From positions 1-64,000 of the forward strand of contig JBKCVA010000031.1 in assembly GCA_046318115.1 (NCBI GenBank): a stretch of DNA of 64,000 nucleotides, read 5' to 3'. Shown here one piece after another: positions 8,218-16,757 of the stretch. Source of the stretch: Aquimonas sp046318115. GTDB lineage: Bacteria > Pseudomonadota > Gammaproteobacteria > Xanthomonadales > Xanthomonadaceae. Both the position numbers and the translations under genes were made by a program. Numbering within the stretch: position 1 is the stretch's first letter; each line of letters starts with the position of its first letter. Below the pieces are notes generated by a model, which saw only the letters and a program-made list of their open reading frames with translations, did no database searches and was not told the DNA's origin.

Positions 8218-9375
8218 TCAAGCCGCTTGCCGCCGCAGCAAGACCAGAGTTTCGAAGTGGCTGGTGTGCGGGAACAGGTCCAGCACCTGCGCCTCGACGG
8301 GCGCGAACGACGGCAGGCGAGCCAGATCCGCAGCCAGACTGTCGACATTGCAGCTCGAATAGATGAGCGTCTGCGCCGGGCTGGCCTCGATCGCCGCGCA
8401 CAGCTCTGCGCCGATTCCGCGGCGCGGCGGATTGACCACAATGGCGTCGACCTTGCCGGCTACGGCGGCCGCAGCACTGGCATCGGCGACTTCGAAACGT
8501 GCGTTGGAAAGGCACAGCTCCGTGGCGGAGCGCTGCGCGCTGGCGATGGCCTCGGGGCTGATTTCCCGGCCGATGACCTCGACGGCATGCGGCGCGCAGT
8601 GCAGGGCAAAGCCGCCGACGCCGCAGTACAGATCCAGCAGGCGGTCTGGCTCGAGATCGGCGACCCAGCGCGCGGCCTGCGCATACAGCGCTGCGGCCAG
8701 CGCGGTGTGGGTCTGGAAAAAGCTGCGCGGCTTGAGATGCAGCGGAATGCCGTTCAGGACCATGCGCAGGCTGTCTGGCCCGGGCAGCAGGATCTCGGTC
8801 TCGCCTTCCAGCACGGCCTTGTGTTCGGGCTGAAGGTTCACCGAGACCGGGCGCAGCAAGGGAAGGGCGCGTCGGAGCGAGGGCAAGTGCTTCTCGATGC
8901 GCGACAACGGCTCTCTGGAGCGCAGCACCAAGCGCAGGCCGAGTTCGCCCGAAGGCGCTATGGTCAGCAGCAGGTACTTCAGCTCACCGCGTCGCTCGGC
9001 CAAGGAATAGGGAGTGATCCGAGCTGCTCGGATGAGCTCTCGCAGAGGCTCGAAAGCGGATTGCAGGGCCGGTGGATACAGCAGGCAATCGGCCAGGTCG
9101 ACCGCGTGGTCCTTGAGGTCCATCAGACCCAGCATCGGCGCCTCGACCGTTCCGCCCACCGCCATCTTGGCCTTGTTGCGGAAGCCGATGAGCGCGCTGG
9201 CTTGGGGCGTCAGCCAGCGCAGGTGGGAGCCGCGGACACGCGCCTCGGCCATCGCTTGCTTGTCCGCCAGCTGCTCCGCATAGCTGCGCTCGATCCAGCT
9301 GCAGGAGCGGCAGCGGGCTGCGGCGAAGTGCGGGCAGTGGAGGTCGGGATTCGGGATGGGGGAGTGGGGATTCAC
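8218..9375 (-). CDS. rlmC: 23S rRNA (uracil(747)-C(5))-methyltransferase
   Basis: SAM-dependent methyltransferase of the RumB/RlmC type carrying a [4Fe-4S] cluster. The cysteines C-x8-C-x2-C near the N-terminus and a later DCLLYPP supply the cluster ligands. The SAM site is LLDLYCGVGGFALH, the substrate motif is VNPPRRG, and the catalytic cysteine lies in YSSCNVDSLA. Length 385 versus about 375 in E. coli. The only usable start is a GTG at 9373-9375; the first ten residues (NPHSPIPNPD) are encoded by a GGGATT heptamer repeat on the other strand, so the repeat has become the N-terminus. The enzyme core is intact. Confidence 0.92.
   Translation of the reverse strand: MNPHSPIPNPDLHCPHFAAARCRSCSWIERSYAEQLADKQAMAEARVRGSHLRWLTPQASALIGFRNKAKMAVGGTVEAPMLGLMDLKDHAVDLADCLLYPPALQSAFEPLRELIRAARITPYSLAERRGELKYLLLTIAPSGELGLRLVLRSREPLSRIEKHLPSLRRALPLLRPVSVNLQPEHKAVLEGETEILLPGPDSLRMVLNGIPLHLKPRSFFQTHTALAAALYAQAARWVADLEPDRLLDLYCGVGGFALHCAPHAVEVIGREISPEAIASAQRSATELCLSNARFEVADASAAAAVAGKVDAIVVNPPRRGIGAELCAAIEASPAQTLIYSSCNVDSLAADLARLPSFAPVEAQVLDLFPHTSHFETLVLLRRQAA
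9346..9373 (+). repeat. 28-bp array of four GGGATTN-type heptamers
   Basis: Reads as four heptamers (GGGATTC, GGGATGG, GGGAGTG, GGGATTC); the middle two are degenerate. The same four-unit layout occurs at 34520, 34797 (inverted) and 47394. This copy lies inside the start region of rlmC. Confidence 0.75.
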
Positions 9376-9420
9376 AGCCTGCAGGTTCGAGCGCGAGGTG
9401 GGGCCAGCCTCGGGCTGGGA

Positions 9421-10005
9421 TCAGTCGCGGCCGTCCTCGTCGTCTTCGGATTCGTCACCCGCGTCGGCTTGGTTCGCCTTGAGCTGCGCGTCATCCAGGC
9501 CGCGCAGGAGCTTGAACAGCTCGCGATACGCGGCGGGCGGGCGCTCGGCGGCGCGTTCGTCGCGGGCCTTGCGGATCAGCTGGCGCAGCTGCTGGCGGTC
9601 AGCCTCGGGATAGGTCTCGATCACTTCGGTGAGGGCGGACTCGTCGTCGATCAGCCGGTCGCGCAGGGCTTCGAGGCGATGGAAGCGTGCGTTCTCTCGG
9701 CGCTGGGCGTCGCGGTCGATCTCCAGGTGGGCGCGGATGGCGTCAACGGCGTCCTCGTCGCGACGCAGCAACTTGGCCAGGTACTGGATCTCTCGCTTGC
9801 GGGCGATGTGTTGGGTGATGCGTCGCGTATGCTGGACGGCCGCGCGCAGGGCATCGTCCAGCGGCACCTTCTTGAGCTGGGTGTCGGACAATGACACCAG
9901 CCGCTCGGCCAGCTCGAACACGGCCAGGGCGTCGCGGCGTTGCTGGCTGCGGCTGGGGCCGCGGTCTTCCAGATCAAATTCTTCGCTGTCGTCGTGACGG
10001 TTCAT
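9421..10005 (-). CDS. darP: ribosome biogenesis factor DarP (YjgA, DUF615)
   Basis: Dual-action ribosomal maturation protein that associates with late 50S assembly intermediates. The 194-residue, highly charged, helical protein has the DUF615 core with QHTRRITQHIARKREIQYL. It ends in an acidic tail (DESEDDEDGRD). It is divergent from pmbA, the same arrangement as yjgA-pmbA in E. coli, which strengthens the call. Only 40 bp separate the two start codons. Confidence 0.9.
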   Translation of the reverse strand: MNRHDDSEEFDLEDRGPSRSQQRRDALAVFELAERLVSLSDTQLKKVPLDDALRAAVQHTRRITQHIARKREIQYLAKLLRRDEDAVDAIRAHLEIDRDAQRRENARFHRLEALRDRLIDDESALTEVIETYPEADRQQLRQLIRKARDERAAERPPAAYRELFKLLRGLDDAQLKANQADAGDESEDDEDGRD

Positions 10006-10045
10006 GGCGGGCGCCGGCGGGGTTCAAACCAGCAAGGATACGTGA

Positions 10046-11401
10046 GTGGGCGCACAAGCTCTTTCCATCGATGCATCCATGGCCCGTTTGGCCGAGCTGG
10101 CCGAGGATGCGCTGAAGCGCTGCAAGGCGCTCGGTGCGGATCAGGCCGAGGTCGGCGTCAACGAAGACTCGGGCCTTTCCGTCAACGTGCGCATGGGTGA
10201 AGTCGAGACCGTCGAGCACACCCGCGACCGCGGGCTGTCGATTACCGTCTACTTCGGCGGACGCAAGGGCAGCGCCAGCACGGCGGACCTTGACCTGGCT
10301 TCGATCGAGACCAGCGTGCAGCAGGCCTGCGCGATCGCCCGCCACACTGAGCCCGACCCCTGCGCGGGGCTGGCAGAGGCCGAACGCATGGCGCGTGAGT
10401 TCCCCGATCTCGATCTCTGGCACCCCTGGGGCCTGAGCGCGGATGCCGCGGTTGAGCTCGCCCTGGCCTGCGAGGCCGCAGGCCGTTCGCTGGACCCGCG
10501 GGTGTCGAACTCGGATGGCGCCTCGGTGAGCAGCGGCACCAGCCTCGGCATTTACGCCAACTCCCACGGGTTCCTCGGCGCTGAGCGCAGCACTAGCCAC
10601 TCCATCAGCTGCTCGCTGATCGCGGGCGAAAGCGATGGCATGCAGCGCGACTACTGGTACAGCAGCGCCTGCGCGGCAGCGGACCTCGAAGACGCCGCGA
10701 GCATCGGCCGGCGCGCGGCTGAGCGCGCTCTGCGCAGGCTCGATCCGCGCGAGGCGCCGACCGGCGAGTTTCCGGTGCTTTTCGCGCCCGAGGTCGCTCG
10801 CAGCCTGATCGGGCATCTTCTGTCAGCCGCCTCCGGGGGCGCGCTCTACCGTCGCGCGTCCTTCCTGCTTGATGCCTGCGGCCAGCAGATCCTGCCGAGC
10901 TGGATGCAGCTGCGCGAACGCCCGCGAATCCCGCGGGGCCTGAGGTCTGCGAATTTTGACGCGGAAGGCGTCACCACAGTCGATTCCGATCTGGTCCGCG
11001 ACGGTGTGCTGACGCGCTACATCCTCGGTAGCTACAGCGCTCGCAAGCTGGGCTTGTCCAGCACCGGCAATGCTGGGGGTGTGCACAACCTCATCGTCGA
11101 TGGGCGCGGTGAACGCTTCCGGGATCTGCTGGGCGGTGTTCGCCGCGGCCTGCTGGTCACCGAACTGATGGGGCAGGGCGTCAGCATGATCACCGGCGAC
11201 TACTCGCGCGGCGCGGCGGGATTCTGGATCGAAAACGGCGAGATCGCCTGGCCCGTCGACGAGTTCACCATCGCCGGCAATCTGAAGACGATGTATCGCG
11301 AGATCGAAGCTGTCGGCGGCGACATCGATTTCCGGTCACATATCCGCACCGGCTCCATCCTGATCGGGCGCATGACGGTCGCTGGTGGTGAAAGTCCTTG
11401 A
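10046..11401 (+). CDS. pmbA: metalloprotease PmbA/TldE subunit
   Basis: The TldE half of the TldD/TldE protease that trims peptides, including the leaders of some modified microcins. In E. coli TldE lacks the zinc site and supports TldD. The 451-residue protein shows the family features: an N-terminal alpha/beta domain with DQAEVGVNEDSGLSVNVR and a C-terminal beta-rich domain with GVHNLIVDGRG and NGEIAWPVDEFTIAGNL. The GTG start at 10046 has AAGGA about 8 nt upstream. tldD is not in the window. A link to the RiPP locus at 58-64 kb is possible in principle but purely speculative. Confidence 0.92.
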   Translation: MGAQALSIDASMARLAELAEDALKRCKALGADQAEVGVNEDSGLSVNVRMGEVETVEHTRDRGLSITVYFGGRKGSASTADLDLASIETSVQQACAIARHTEPDPCAGLAEAERMAREFPDLDLWHPWGLSADAAVELALACEAAGRSLDPRVSNSDGASVSSGTSLGIYANSHGFLGAERSTSHSISCSLIAGESDGMQRDYWYSSACAAADLEDAASIGRRAAERALRRLDPREAPTGEFPVLFAPEVARSLIGHLLSAASGGALYRRASFLLDACGQQILPSWMQLRERPRIPRGLRSANFDAEGVTTVDSDLVRDGVLTRYILGSYSARKLGLSSTGNAGGVHNLIVDGRGERFRDLLGGVRRGLLVTELMGQGVSMITGDYSRGAAGFWIENGEIAWPVDEFTIAGNLKTMYREIEAVGGDIDFRSHIRTGSILIGRMTVAGGESP

Positions 11402-11408
11402 GCTTTTC

Positions 11409-11437
11409 TTGACATCCGTGGCGTCCGGCGCGACAAC
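11409..11437 (+). promoter_or_regulatory. candidate sigma-70 promoter for the DUF4870 gene
   Basis: A perfect -35 TTGACA at 11409-11414, then a 17-bp spacer and a weak -10 GACAAC at 11432-11437, about 55 bp before the start codon. The strong -35 makes it plausible; the -10 is poor. Confidence 0.4.
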
Positions 11438-11493
11438 GTGCGGGCTGTAGGGATACCGCCCTGGTTGAATCCACCTCTTGCAAGGAGCTGACG

Positions 11494-11919
11494 ATGAGCG
11501 ATGCGCCCGAATCCGCAAACATTCCGTTCGCTCAGCCGCCGGAGCCGCCGGCTGGTCTGAGTCCTGACAACAGCGAGAAGCAGTTCGCGCTGTTCGTGCA
11601 TCTGTCCGCGCTGCTGGGGTTCTTTATTCCCTTCGCAAACCTCGTGGCGCCGCTGGTGCTGTGGCAGATCAAGAAGAACGAGTCCGCATTCATCGACGAT
11701 CAGGGTAAGGAAGCCGTCAACTTCAACCTGACTCTGCTTCTGGTCGGGCTGGCTCTGCTCGTGCTTACGGTGATCACCTTCGGCCTCGGGATCTTTGTGA
11801 CCGCGCCGTTGGGTCTGGCGTTGTGCGTAGCCTGGGTGATTCTGTCGATTCTTGCGGGCATCAAGGCCAACGAGGGTGTCGCATACCGCTACCCTTTCAT
11901 TCTGCGCCTGATCAAGTAA
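11494..11919 (+). CDS. DUF4870 small membrane protein
   Basis: A 141-residue protein with a hydrophilic, proline-rich N-terminus (residues 1-28) and then the DUF4870 (Tic20-like fold) signature: FALFVHLSALLGFF, a hydrophobic helix, WQIKKNESAFIDDQGKEAVNFN, and two more hydrophobic helices. The family is widespread in bacteria and its function is unknown. A ribosome-binding site CAAGGAG precedes the ATG. It has its own candidate promoter and a short hairpin after the stop, so it is probably monocistronic. Confidence 0.88.
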   Translation: MSDAPESANIPFAQPPEPPAGLSPDNSEKQFALFVHLSALLGFFIPFANLVAPLVLWQIKKNESAFIDDQGKEAVNFNLTLLLVGLALLVLTVITFGLGIFVTAPLGLALCVAWVILSILAGIKANEGVAYRYPFILRLIK

Positions 11920-11942
11920 GGCGTTCGCTGGCCTTGGGCAGT

Positions 11943-11963
11943 CGCCCCGCTGGATGCGGGGCG
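11943..11963 (+). terminator. short hairpin after the DUF4870 gene
   Basis: Stem CGCCCCGC / GCGGGGCG with a 5-nt loop, followed within a few bases by a TTTCT stretch. Probably a weak terminator. Confidence 0.45.
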
Positions 11964-12030
11964 TCTGCGTTTCTGGGGCACTCTGCTGCGGCTATGCTTG
12001 CGCGCCCGGTTGCCCAAGGTGCGCACGCGT

Positions 12031-12519
12031 ATGCCCTACACCCCCATCGTCGCAACGCTCGGCTACGTGCTGTCGCCCGACAGCCAGCGCGTGCTGATGG
12101 TTCACCGCAATGCGCGTGCCGATGATCAGCACCTCGGCAAGTACAACGGGCTTGGCGGCAAGCTTGAGCCGATGGAAGACATCGCCGCCGGCATGCGCCG
12201 CGAGATTCTTGAAGAGGCGGGCATCGAATGCCTGTCCATGCAGTTGCGCGGCACGCTCAACTGGCCGGGCTTCGGCAAGCGCGGGGAGGACTGGCTGGGG
12301 TTCATCTTCCTGATCGACCGTTTCTCCGGCGAGGTTCCGCAGCGCAATGCCGAGGGTGATCTTGTCTGGATCGATCGCTCGCGGCTGATGGAGCTGCCCA
12401 TGTGGGAGGGCGACCGGCACTTCCTGCCGCTGGTCTTTGACGCCGACCCCCGACCTTTCCACGGCGTGATGCCGTACCGGGAGGGTCGAATGAAGAGTTG
12501 GAGTTACAGCCGCCTGTAG
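12031..12519 (+). CDS. Nudix hydrolase (MutT-like, probable 8-oxo-dGTP diphosphatase)
   Basis: A 162-residue Nudix enzyme. The Nudix box is complete: GGKLEPMED, then seven residues, then REILEEAGI, giving the metal-binding glutamates. The start MPYTPIVATLGYVL is conserved in MutT/YmfB-type homologues, so I prefer the ATG at 12031 over an in-frame start 33 bp upstream. Substrate cannot be read from sequence; oxidised purine nucleotides are the usual substrate of close relatives. It is followed by the csrA promoter, so it is not part of that unit. Confidence 0.85.
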   Translation: MPYTPIVATLGYVLSPDSQRVLMVHRNARADDQHLGKYNGLGGKLEPMEDIAAGMRREILEEAGIECLSMQLRGTLNWPGFGKRGEDWLGFIFLIDRFSGEVPQRNAEGDLVWIDRSRLMELPMWEGDRHFLPLVFDADPRPFHGVMPYREGRMKSWSYSRL

Positions 12520-12546
12520 CAGGTTCTGGCGAGGCTTGTTCAGGAA

Positions 12547-12575
12547 TTGCTAAGCCTGGAGCGCTTGGCTATAGT
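12547..12575 (+). promoter_or_regulatory. sigma-70 promoter for csrA
   Basis: A -35 TTGCTA (12547-12552), a 17-bp spacer and a -10 TATAGT (12570-12575). The start point near 12582 implies a csrA leader of about 148 nt. Confidence 0.65.
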
Positions 12576-12729
12576 CGACCGGACATGTCACACGCGCTGC
12601 GTGTGCACTAGGGAAGGCCAGCATGGCCGTGGGGCGACGCAAGGCACCGCGCTTGATGCAAGCGCCGAGAGTGTCGCGTCGGGGGTGACGCGCCCAAGGC
12701 CCTGCGAAACAGGCGCAAGGAGAGGTGGC

Positions 12730-12939
12730 ATGCTGATTCTGACTCGCCGGGTAGGCGAAACCTTGATGATCGGTGATTCGATCACCGTGACCGTGCTTGG
12801 CGTGAAGGGCAACCAGGTGCGCATTGGCATTGGTGCGCCGAAGGACGTAGCCGTGCATCGCGAAGAGATCTACCAGCGCATCCGCTCGGAGAGCGCGGAT
12901 GGGTCCAAGGCGGCCGCCGAGGGCGAGCAATCGGTTTGA
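12730..12939 (+). CDS. csrA: carbon storage regulator CsrA/RsmA
   Basis: Homodimeric RNA-binding protein that blocks or protects mRNAs with GGA motifs in hairpins and globally controls biofilm, motility and secretion. The 69-residue protein begins MLILTRRVGETLMIGD and carries the RNA-contacting VAVHREEIYQRI. An ideal AAGGAG lies 7 nt before the ATG, and this GGA-containing site could allow autoregulation. It is followed by tRNA-Ser(GCT), the usual gammaproteobacterial neighbour. The two GGDEF proteins in the window are the kind of target CsrA often controls, but that is inference. Confidence 0.97.
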   Translation: MLILTRRVGETLMIGDSITVTVLGVKGNQVRIGIGAPKDVAVHREEIYQRIRSESADGSKAAAEGEQSV

Positions 12940-12945
12940 TGAGGC

Positions 12946-12974
12946 TTTACCAGTTCGCGCGGCTCGTCTATAGT
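12946..12974 (+). promoter_or_regulatory. promoter of tRNA-Ser(GCT)
   Basis: A -35 TTTACC (12946-12951), a 17-bp spacer and a -10 TATAGT (12969-12974), about 45 bp before the mature tRNA 5' end. It begins immediately after the csrA stop. Confidence 0.65.
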
Positions 12975-13020
12975 TGCGCGCTCTGCGGCGTTGGACCAAG
13001 TGTCCAATGCCTGCAAATCC

Positions 13021-13113
13021 GGAGAGATGCCCGAGAGGCCGAAGGGGCTCCCCTGCTAAGGGAGTATAGGGTCAAAAGCTCTATCGAGGGTTCGAATCCC
13101 TCTCTCTCCGCCA
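13021..13113 (+). tRNA. tRNA-Ser(GCT)
   Basis: 93 nt including the encoded CCA. The 7-bp acceptor stem is GGAGAGA / TCTCTCC. The anticodon loop CTGCTAA holds GCT, a long variable arm is typical of class II tRNAs, and the T-loop is TTCGAAT. It decodes AGC/AGU. Confidence 0.97.
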
Positions 13114-13121
13114 GATGCACA

Positions 13122-13148
13122 TCGAAGGGGCCGCAAGGCCCCTTTCGA
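13122..13148 (+). terminator. hairpin after tRNA-Ser(GCT)
   Basis: Near-perfect inverted repeat TCGAAGGGGCC / GGCCCCTTTCGA with a GCAA tetraloop, directly after the tRNA. Likely terminator, with only a short T run. Confidence 0.6.
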
Positions 13149-13252
13149 TTTCAGCGAGGCGCGATGCCTTCTTTCGCGTTGTTCGGCCGCTGAAGCATCA
13201 GAAGTGTGCCGCGTTCTTCAATGCAGAGTGATGCGAAGTGGCATCAAGGGGC

Positions 13253-13281
13253 TTGACGAGGCGGCGATCACTCCGCATAAT
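13253..13281 (+). promoter_or_regulatory. strong promoter of tRNA-Arg(ACG)
   Basis: A -35 TTGACG (13253-13258), exactly 17 bp, then a -10 CATAAT (13276-13281), 11 bp before the mature tRNA. Among the best sigma-70 matches in the window. Confidence 0.75.
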
Positions 13282-13292
13282 TTCGCTTCTAG

Positions 13293-13369
13293 GCGCCCGT
13301 AGCTCAGTTGGATAGAGCACCAGGCTACGAACTTGGGGGTCGGAGGTTCGAATCCTTCCGGGCGCGCCA
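13293..13369 (+). tRNA. tRNA-Arg(ACG)
   Basis: 77 nt with encoded CCA. Acceptor stem GCGCCCG / CGGGCGC, D-arm with AGCTCAGTTGGATAGAGC, and anticodon loop CTACGAA giving ACG (read as ICG after deamination). The T-arm is GGAGGTTCGAATCC. It has its own promoter and terminator. Confidence 0.97.
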
Positions 13370-13378
13370 GCTTCAAGC

Positions 13379-13412
13379 AAAAGCCCTCGCGCGAGCGAGG
13401 GCTTTTTGTTTT
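13379..13412 (+). terminator. rho-independent terminator of tRNA-Arg
   Basis: Stem AAAAGCCCTCGC / GCGAGGGCTTTT with a GCGA tetraloop, followed by TGTTTT. A classic intrinsic terminator. Confidence 0.85.
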
Positions 13413-13573
13413 CTCTCCGGGTTTCATGAAGACCTGAGGCCCGTGCGTGCTCCCGCGGCCCTGGTCGCCTGGCGATGCCCACTAACCCCGCCGGCATTGT
13501 CGATGCGATCGCGTCTGCTCTGATGCCGGGACGCACGCGGACCGCGCTGCATCGCTCCAGCGGCGGGCGCCGA

Positions 13574-15916
13574 TCAATCGGACAGGGGAACGCCGAGAGA
13601 CTCCGCCAAGGCCCGGATGGCCGGGGCCGAAGGGTACGCGGCGTCACAGCGGCTGCACGCGTTGACGGCGGCTTCTGCGATCTCACGCGCCAGATCTGCT
13701 TCGCCGACATCTGCATGGAAGCGCGCGCGTGCCAGTAGTACTCGCGGATGGGCGGGTGCGAGTCGCGCCAACAGCTCGGATGGCATGCGCCCGGATTCCG
13801 CTCGTGCAGAGCGCCCTGCGGCGTCCAGCCACAGTCTCAGCAGATCGACCTCGGAGAGCATCGCGTTGCCGCCGCTTCGACGGAACGCCGCGTGGGCGCG
13901 CTGAAAGTGCGGCAGGGCTCCCTCGGAGTCCCCGGCGAGAACCCTCTCGCGCGCCTCTACGAGGGTCAGCAGGAACCCGTAGTCCCGACGCTTGAAGCGC
14001 TCGATGAGCGCGGAGATCGCCGCTTTGCCGCGTTCAAGATCCGCTGGCGTGCCGAACTCGATGGCGACCCTCAGTCGATTGGCTTCGCGCAACAGCGCAG
14101 CCACTTCATCTTCCCCGGGATAGGCGGCCAGCAGCAGTGCATCAAGCGCGGCCAGCCCATCCGCCTCGGCGACGACAACTTCCGAGTACTCGATTGCGCG
14201 GGAGAGTCTCGCCAGATCGTGCGTGCCGGTCGGTGACGCGGCGATGTACTGGTCGCGGATCGACAGCGCGTCCCTGACTCGGCCGCTTGATTCGGCAATG
14301 CGCTCGCGGACGCGCAGGGCGTACTGTCGTTCCAGTTGGGTGTCGCTGCGCTCGAATGGAGTGATCACCTCCAGCGCTTCGGAGTGTCGTCCCTGCCTCA
14401 CGAGAAACAGCGCGAGGGCGACCTGCAATTCCGGGGCGCGGTCCTGATGTGCGATGGCATCGAGCAAGCGGTTGTGAGCCGCCTCCGGTTCACCCCGACG
14501 TTCCTCGATCCCTGCCAGTGCAATGCTTGCGGAGGAATCGAACGGGTGGAGCTCCAGATAGTCCTCATAGGCCTGCACGGCCCCCTCCTCATCGCCAAGG
14601 CGTCGACGCAGGGACGCAATCTGCAACATCGCGCCATCCAACGATCCGCCCAAGTGCGCCACGGCTTCGAACTGGGCGATCGCGCCTTCGATGTCCTCAT
14701 CCATGGCCAGCAGCAGGCTTGCGTACTGCAGCCGGGATTCGGGGCTGTCTGGAAAGCGTTCGACGCATGCGCGCGCGATGCGCCGTGAGGTGTCCATTTG
14801 CTGGTTCACGCTGGCTTGCAGAATGCGCACGTAGCAGCGCCAGGACTCGGTGAAGCGCTCACGATTCTCGAAGGCGATGGCCAAGCCCCGACGGACCGAC
14901 TGCATGTCGCCAGAATCGACGCCGAGCTGATAGAGGCGCAGCCCCGCCAGTGCGAACTCGGGGTCGGCCTCGAGCGCCTCTTCGAGGCTCGCGCGCGCAC
15001 TGGGCAAGTCACGGCGCGTGGCCAGCGCCAGGTCGCCCTTGAACAGGGCCTCGATCGCTCGCGGTGAGGCGCTGACCATGGCTTCGACGGGGCCATCGGC
15101 GCTCTGGAATGCGCGGTCGGCGGGAAGATCCAGATGATTCAGCAGTTGCGCGGACAGCGCGTCGATCGCGTCCGTGAGCGGTTCACCTTCGCTTGAGAAT
15201 TCGGCAATCGGGCGCAGCGGTTCGGTCCGATACAGTCGAAGCTGGAGTCGAGGGCGCTCGGCCGTGCCGGCGAACTCACCCTCGACGAAGAATTCCTGTC
15301 GCGCACGCTGGGCCAATTCCTGTCTGCGCGGCAGCGAGATATCGCCGGGGTCGCCGCCGATCTCCGCGGAGCCTTTCCACTGCAGGTTCGGACGCACCAG
15401 CGCATGCTGCGAAAGATCGACGTAGAGGAGTTGGGCGGCCGCGATTCCAAGCCACGCGGGACTGCTCTCTTCTCTGCGCCGGAGGGGCGAAAGCCCGATT
15501 GAACGGATCAGGGTGGCGCGGGGCACCTCGTGTGTCTGCGGCCGCCCATCCTCACCCGCCACCGTGATCGTCTCAGTGGCGCGCCCAACCACCTCATCCT
15601 GGAAGACCGCCCAAACGAGTGCGATCGCAAGCAGCAAGTTGACGGAGGTGAAGCGGAAGTCGCGCTCGTCCAGCAGGTCGTCCGGATCCGGGCGGCTGCG
15701 CAGGCTCCAGGCGAGCGCACTGGGCAGCAGGAGAAGCAGGCCAAGTCCGACCATGTCGACGACATTGTCGGTGAGCCGATAGCGCGCCACCGCGAAGCTC
15801 ACGACTTCAACCAGGCCCCAGGCCGCGCCGAAAAAAACGGCCATCGCCTGCAGCACGCGCTTTCGCCAGAGCAGGTTGATCCAGCGGAGTGGGTGATTGG
15901 GTCGGGCGGGTGTCAT
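13574..15916 (-). CDS. membrane-anchored tetratricopeptide-repeat protein, function unknown
   Basis: 780 residues. The N-terminus (about 1-110) has three hydrophobic segments (roughly 23-42, 52-70 and 91-108). The long remainder is helical and rich in TPR-like A/L patterns, for example EDIEGAIAQFEAVAHLGG and EEGAVQAYEDYLELHP. It resembles the C-terminal half of TPR-bearing kinases or CadC-like regulators without any catalytic or DNA-binding domain. It lies about 157 bp downstream of a response regulator in the same orientation and may be part of that signalling unit. I do not recognise a named family, and no function is assigned. Confidence 0.7.
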   Translation of the reverse strand: MTPARPNHPLRWINLLWRKRVLQAMAVFFGAAWGLVEVVSFAVARYRLTDNVVDMVGLGLLLLLPSALAWSLRSRPDPDDLLDERDFRFTSVNLLLAIALVWAVFQDEVVGRATETITVAGEDGRPQTHEVPRATLIRSIGLSPLRRREESSPAWLGIAAAQLLYVDLSQHALVRPNLQWKGSAEIGGDPGDISLPRRQELAQRARQEFFVEGEFAGTAERPRLQLRLYRTEPLRPIAEFSSEGEPLTDAIDALSAQLLNHLDLPADRAFQSADGPVEAMVSASPRAIEALFKGDLALATRRDLPSARASLEEALEADPEFALAGLRLYQLGVDSGDMQSVRRGLAIAFENRERFTESWRCYVRILQASVNQQMDTSRRIARACVERFPDSPESRLQYASLLLAMDEDIEGAIAQFEAVAHLGGSLDGAMLQIASLRRRLGDEEGAVQAYEDYLELHPFDSSASIALAGIEERRGEPEAAHNRLLDAIAHQDRAPELQVALALFLVRQGRHSEALEVITPFERSDTQLERQYALRVRERIAESSGRVRDALSIRDQYIAASPTGTHDLARLSRAIEYSEVVVAEADGLAALDALLLAAYPGEDEVAALLREANRLRVAIEFGTPADLERGKAAISALIERFKRRDYGFLLTLVEARERVLAGDSEGALPHFQRAHAAFRRSGGNAMLSEVDLLRLWLDAAGRSARAESGRMPSELLARLAPAHPRVLLARARFHADVGEADLAREIAEAAVNACSRCDAAYPSAPAIRALAESLGVPLSD

Positions 15917-16073
15917 TGGAGAGCAGGGCGCGGGAAATCACAGGGCGGCGCGACGATACCCCAGATGCTGTCTCCGCAGTCTCTCGAAGCCTGGCAATTC
16001 GTCTGAGGCTGCCAGAGTTGCAGCCAATGTCCAGCGCCCACCGTAGAGGGCAGGATTACTTCCGTCCATTTCG

Positions 16074-16757
16074 TCAGGGGCGTGCGACCAGCCCCAGCCT
16101 TGCCGCCTCCAGCGTCGCCTCCGCGCGCGAGTTGATGCTCAACTTCCGGTAGATGTCCTTGACATATCCCGAGGCGGTGTGGGGCGACAGGCCCAGCGCC
16201 GCTGCCGTCTGCTGCACGGTGTAGCCCTTGGCGATGAGCTGGAGCACCTCCGTCTCGCGTGCCGTCAATGGCTCCGTCAGCGGAGCAGGCATGGCCGACG
16301 CGGCCGGCTGGAATTGCCTCAGCAGCCTTCTCGCGATGCTCGGGGACAGCGGCGGTTGTCCGCTGAGGATGCCGCGCAGCATGCGTGCCAACTCCCCGGC
16401 AGGAAGATCCTTGAGCACGTAGCCCTCGGCGCCTGCGCGCAGGGCGGGGAAAACATGCGCATCGTCATCGAAGACCGTGCTCACGACACAGAGCGTGCCG
16501 GCGCCTTCCCGCTGCAGGGCCTCGATCAGTCGCAAGCCGCTGCCATCGGGCAGGCCCAGGTCGATCAAGGCGAGGTCGGGTGGTTGTCCAAACGCTGCGA
16601 GAGCGGTTCGAGCCTCGGCCAGGCTGCCTGCCTCGGCGATCGACGCCTCGGGAAACGCCTCGAGAAGTGCAGCGCGCAGCCACGCGCGAGCCGGTGCGAG
16701 ATCATCGACGATCAGTGCAGTGCGCGGCGCGGAGGATGTCGAGTCCTGCAGGCTCAA
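16074..16757 (-). CDS. LuxR/NarL-family response regulator
   Basis: 227 residues. The receiver domain (about 12-130) has acidic pair D18-D19, phospho-acceptor D66 in LALIDLGLPDGSG and Lys in YVLKDLP. The LuxR-type helix-turn-helix (about 158-222) begins LTARETEVLQLIAKG. It is a DNA-binding output partner for the histidine kinase encoded immediately upstream, overlapping it by 4 bp (ATGA). Targets are unknown. Confidence 0.9.
   Translation of the reverse strand: MSLQDSTSSAPRTALIVDDLAPARAWLRAALLEAFPEASIAEAGSLAEARTALAAFGQPPDLALIDLGLPDGSGLRLIEALQREGAGTLCVVSTVFDDDAHVFPALRAGAEGYVLKDLPAGELARMLRGILSGQPPLSPSIARRLLRQFQPAASAMPAPLTEPLTARETEVLQLIAKGYTVQQTAAALGLSPHTASGYVKDIYRKLSINSRAEATLEAARLGLVARP

Noticed and set aside
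13021..13369. The tRNA genes as integration sites of a prophage or island
   Set aside because: No integrase, no duplicated tRNA 3' end nearby and normal gene content on both sides.
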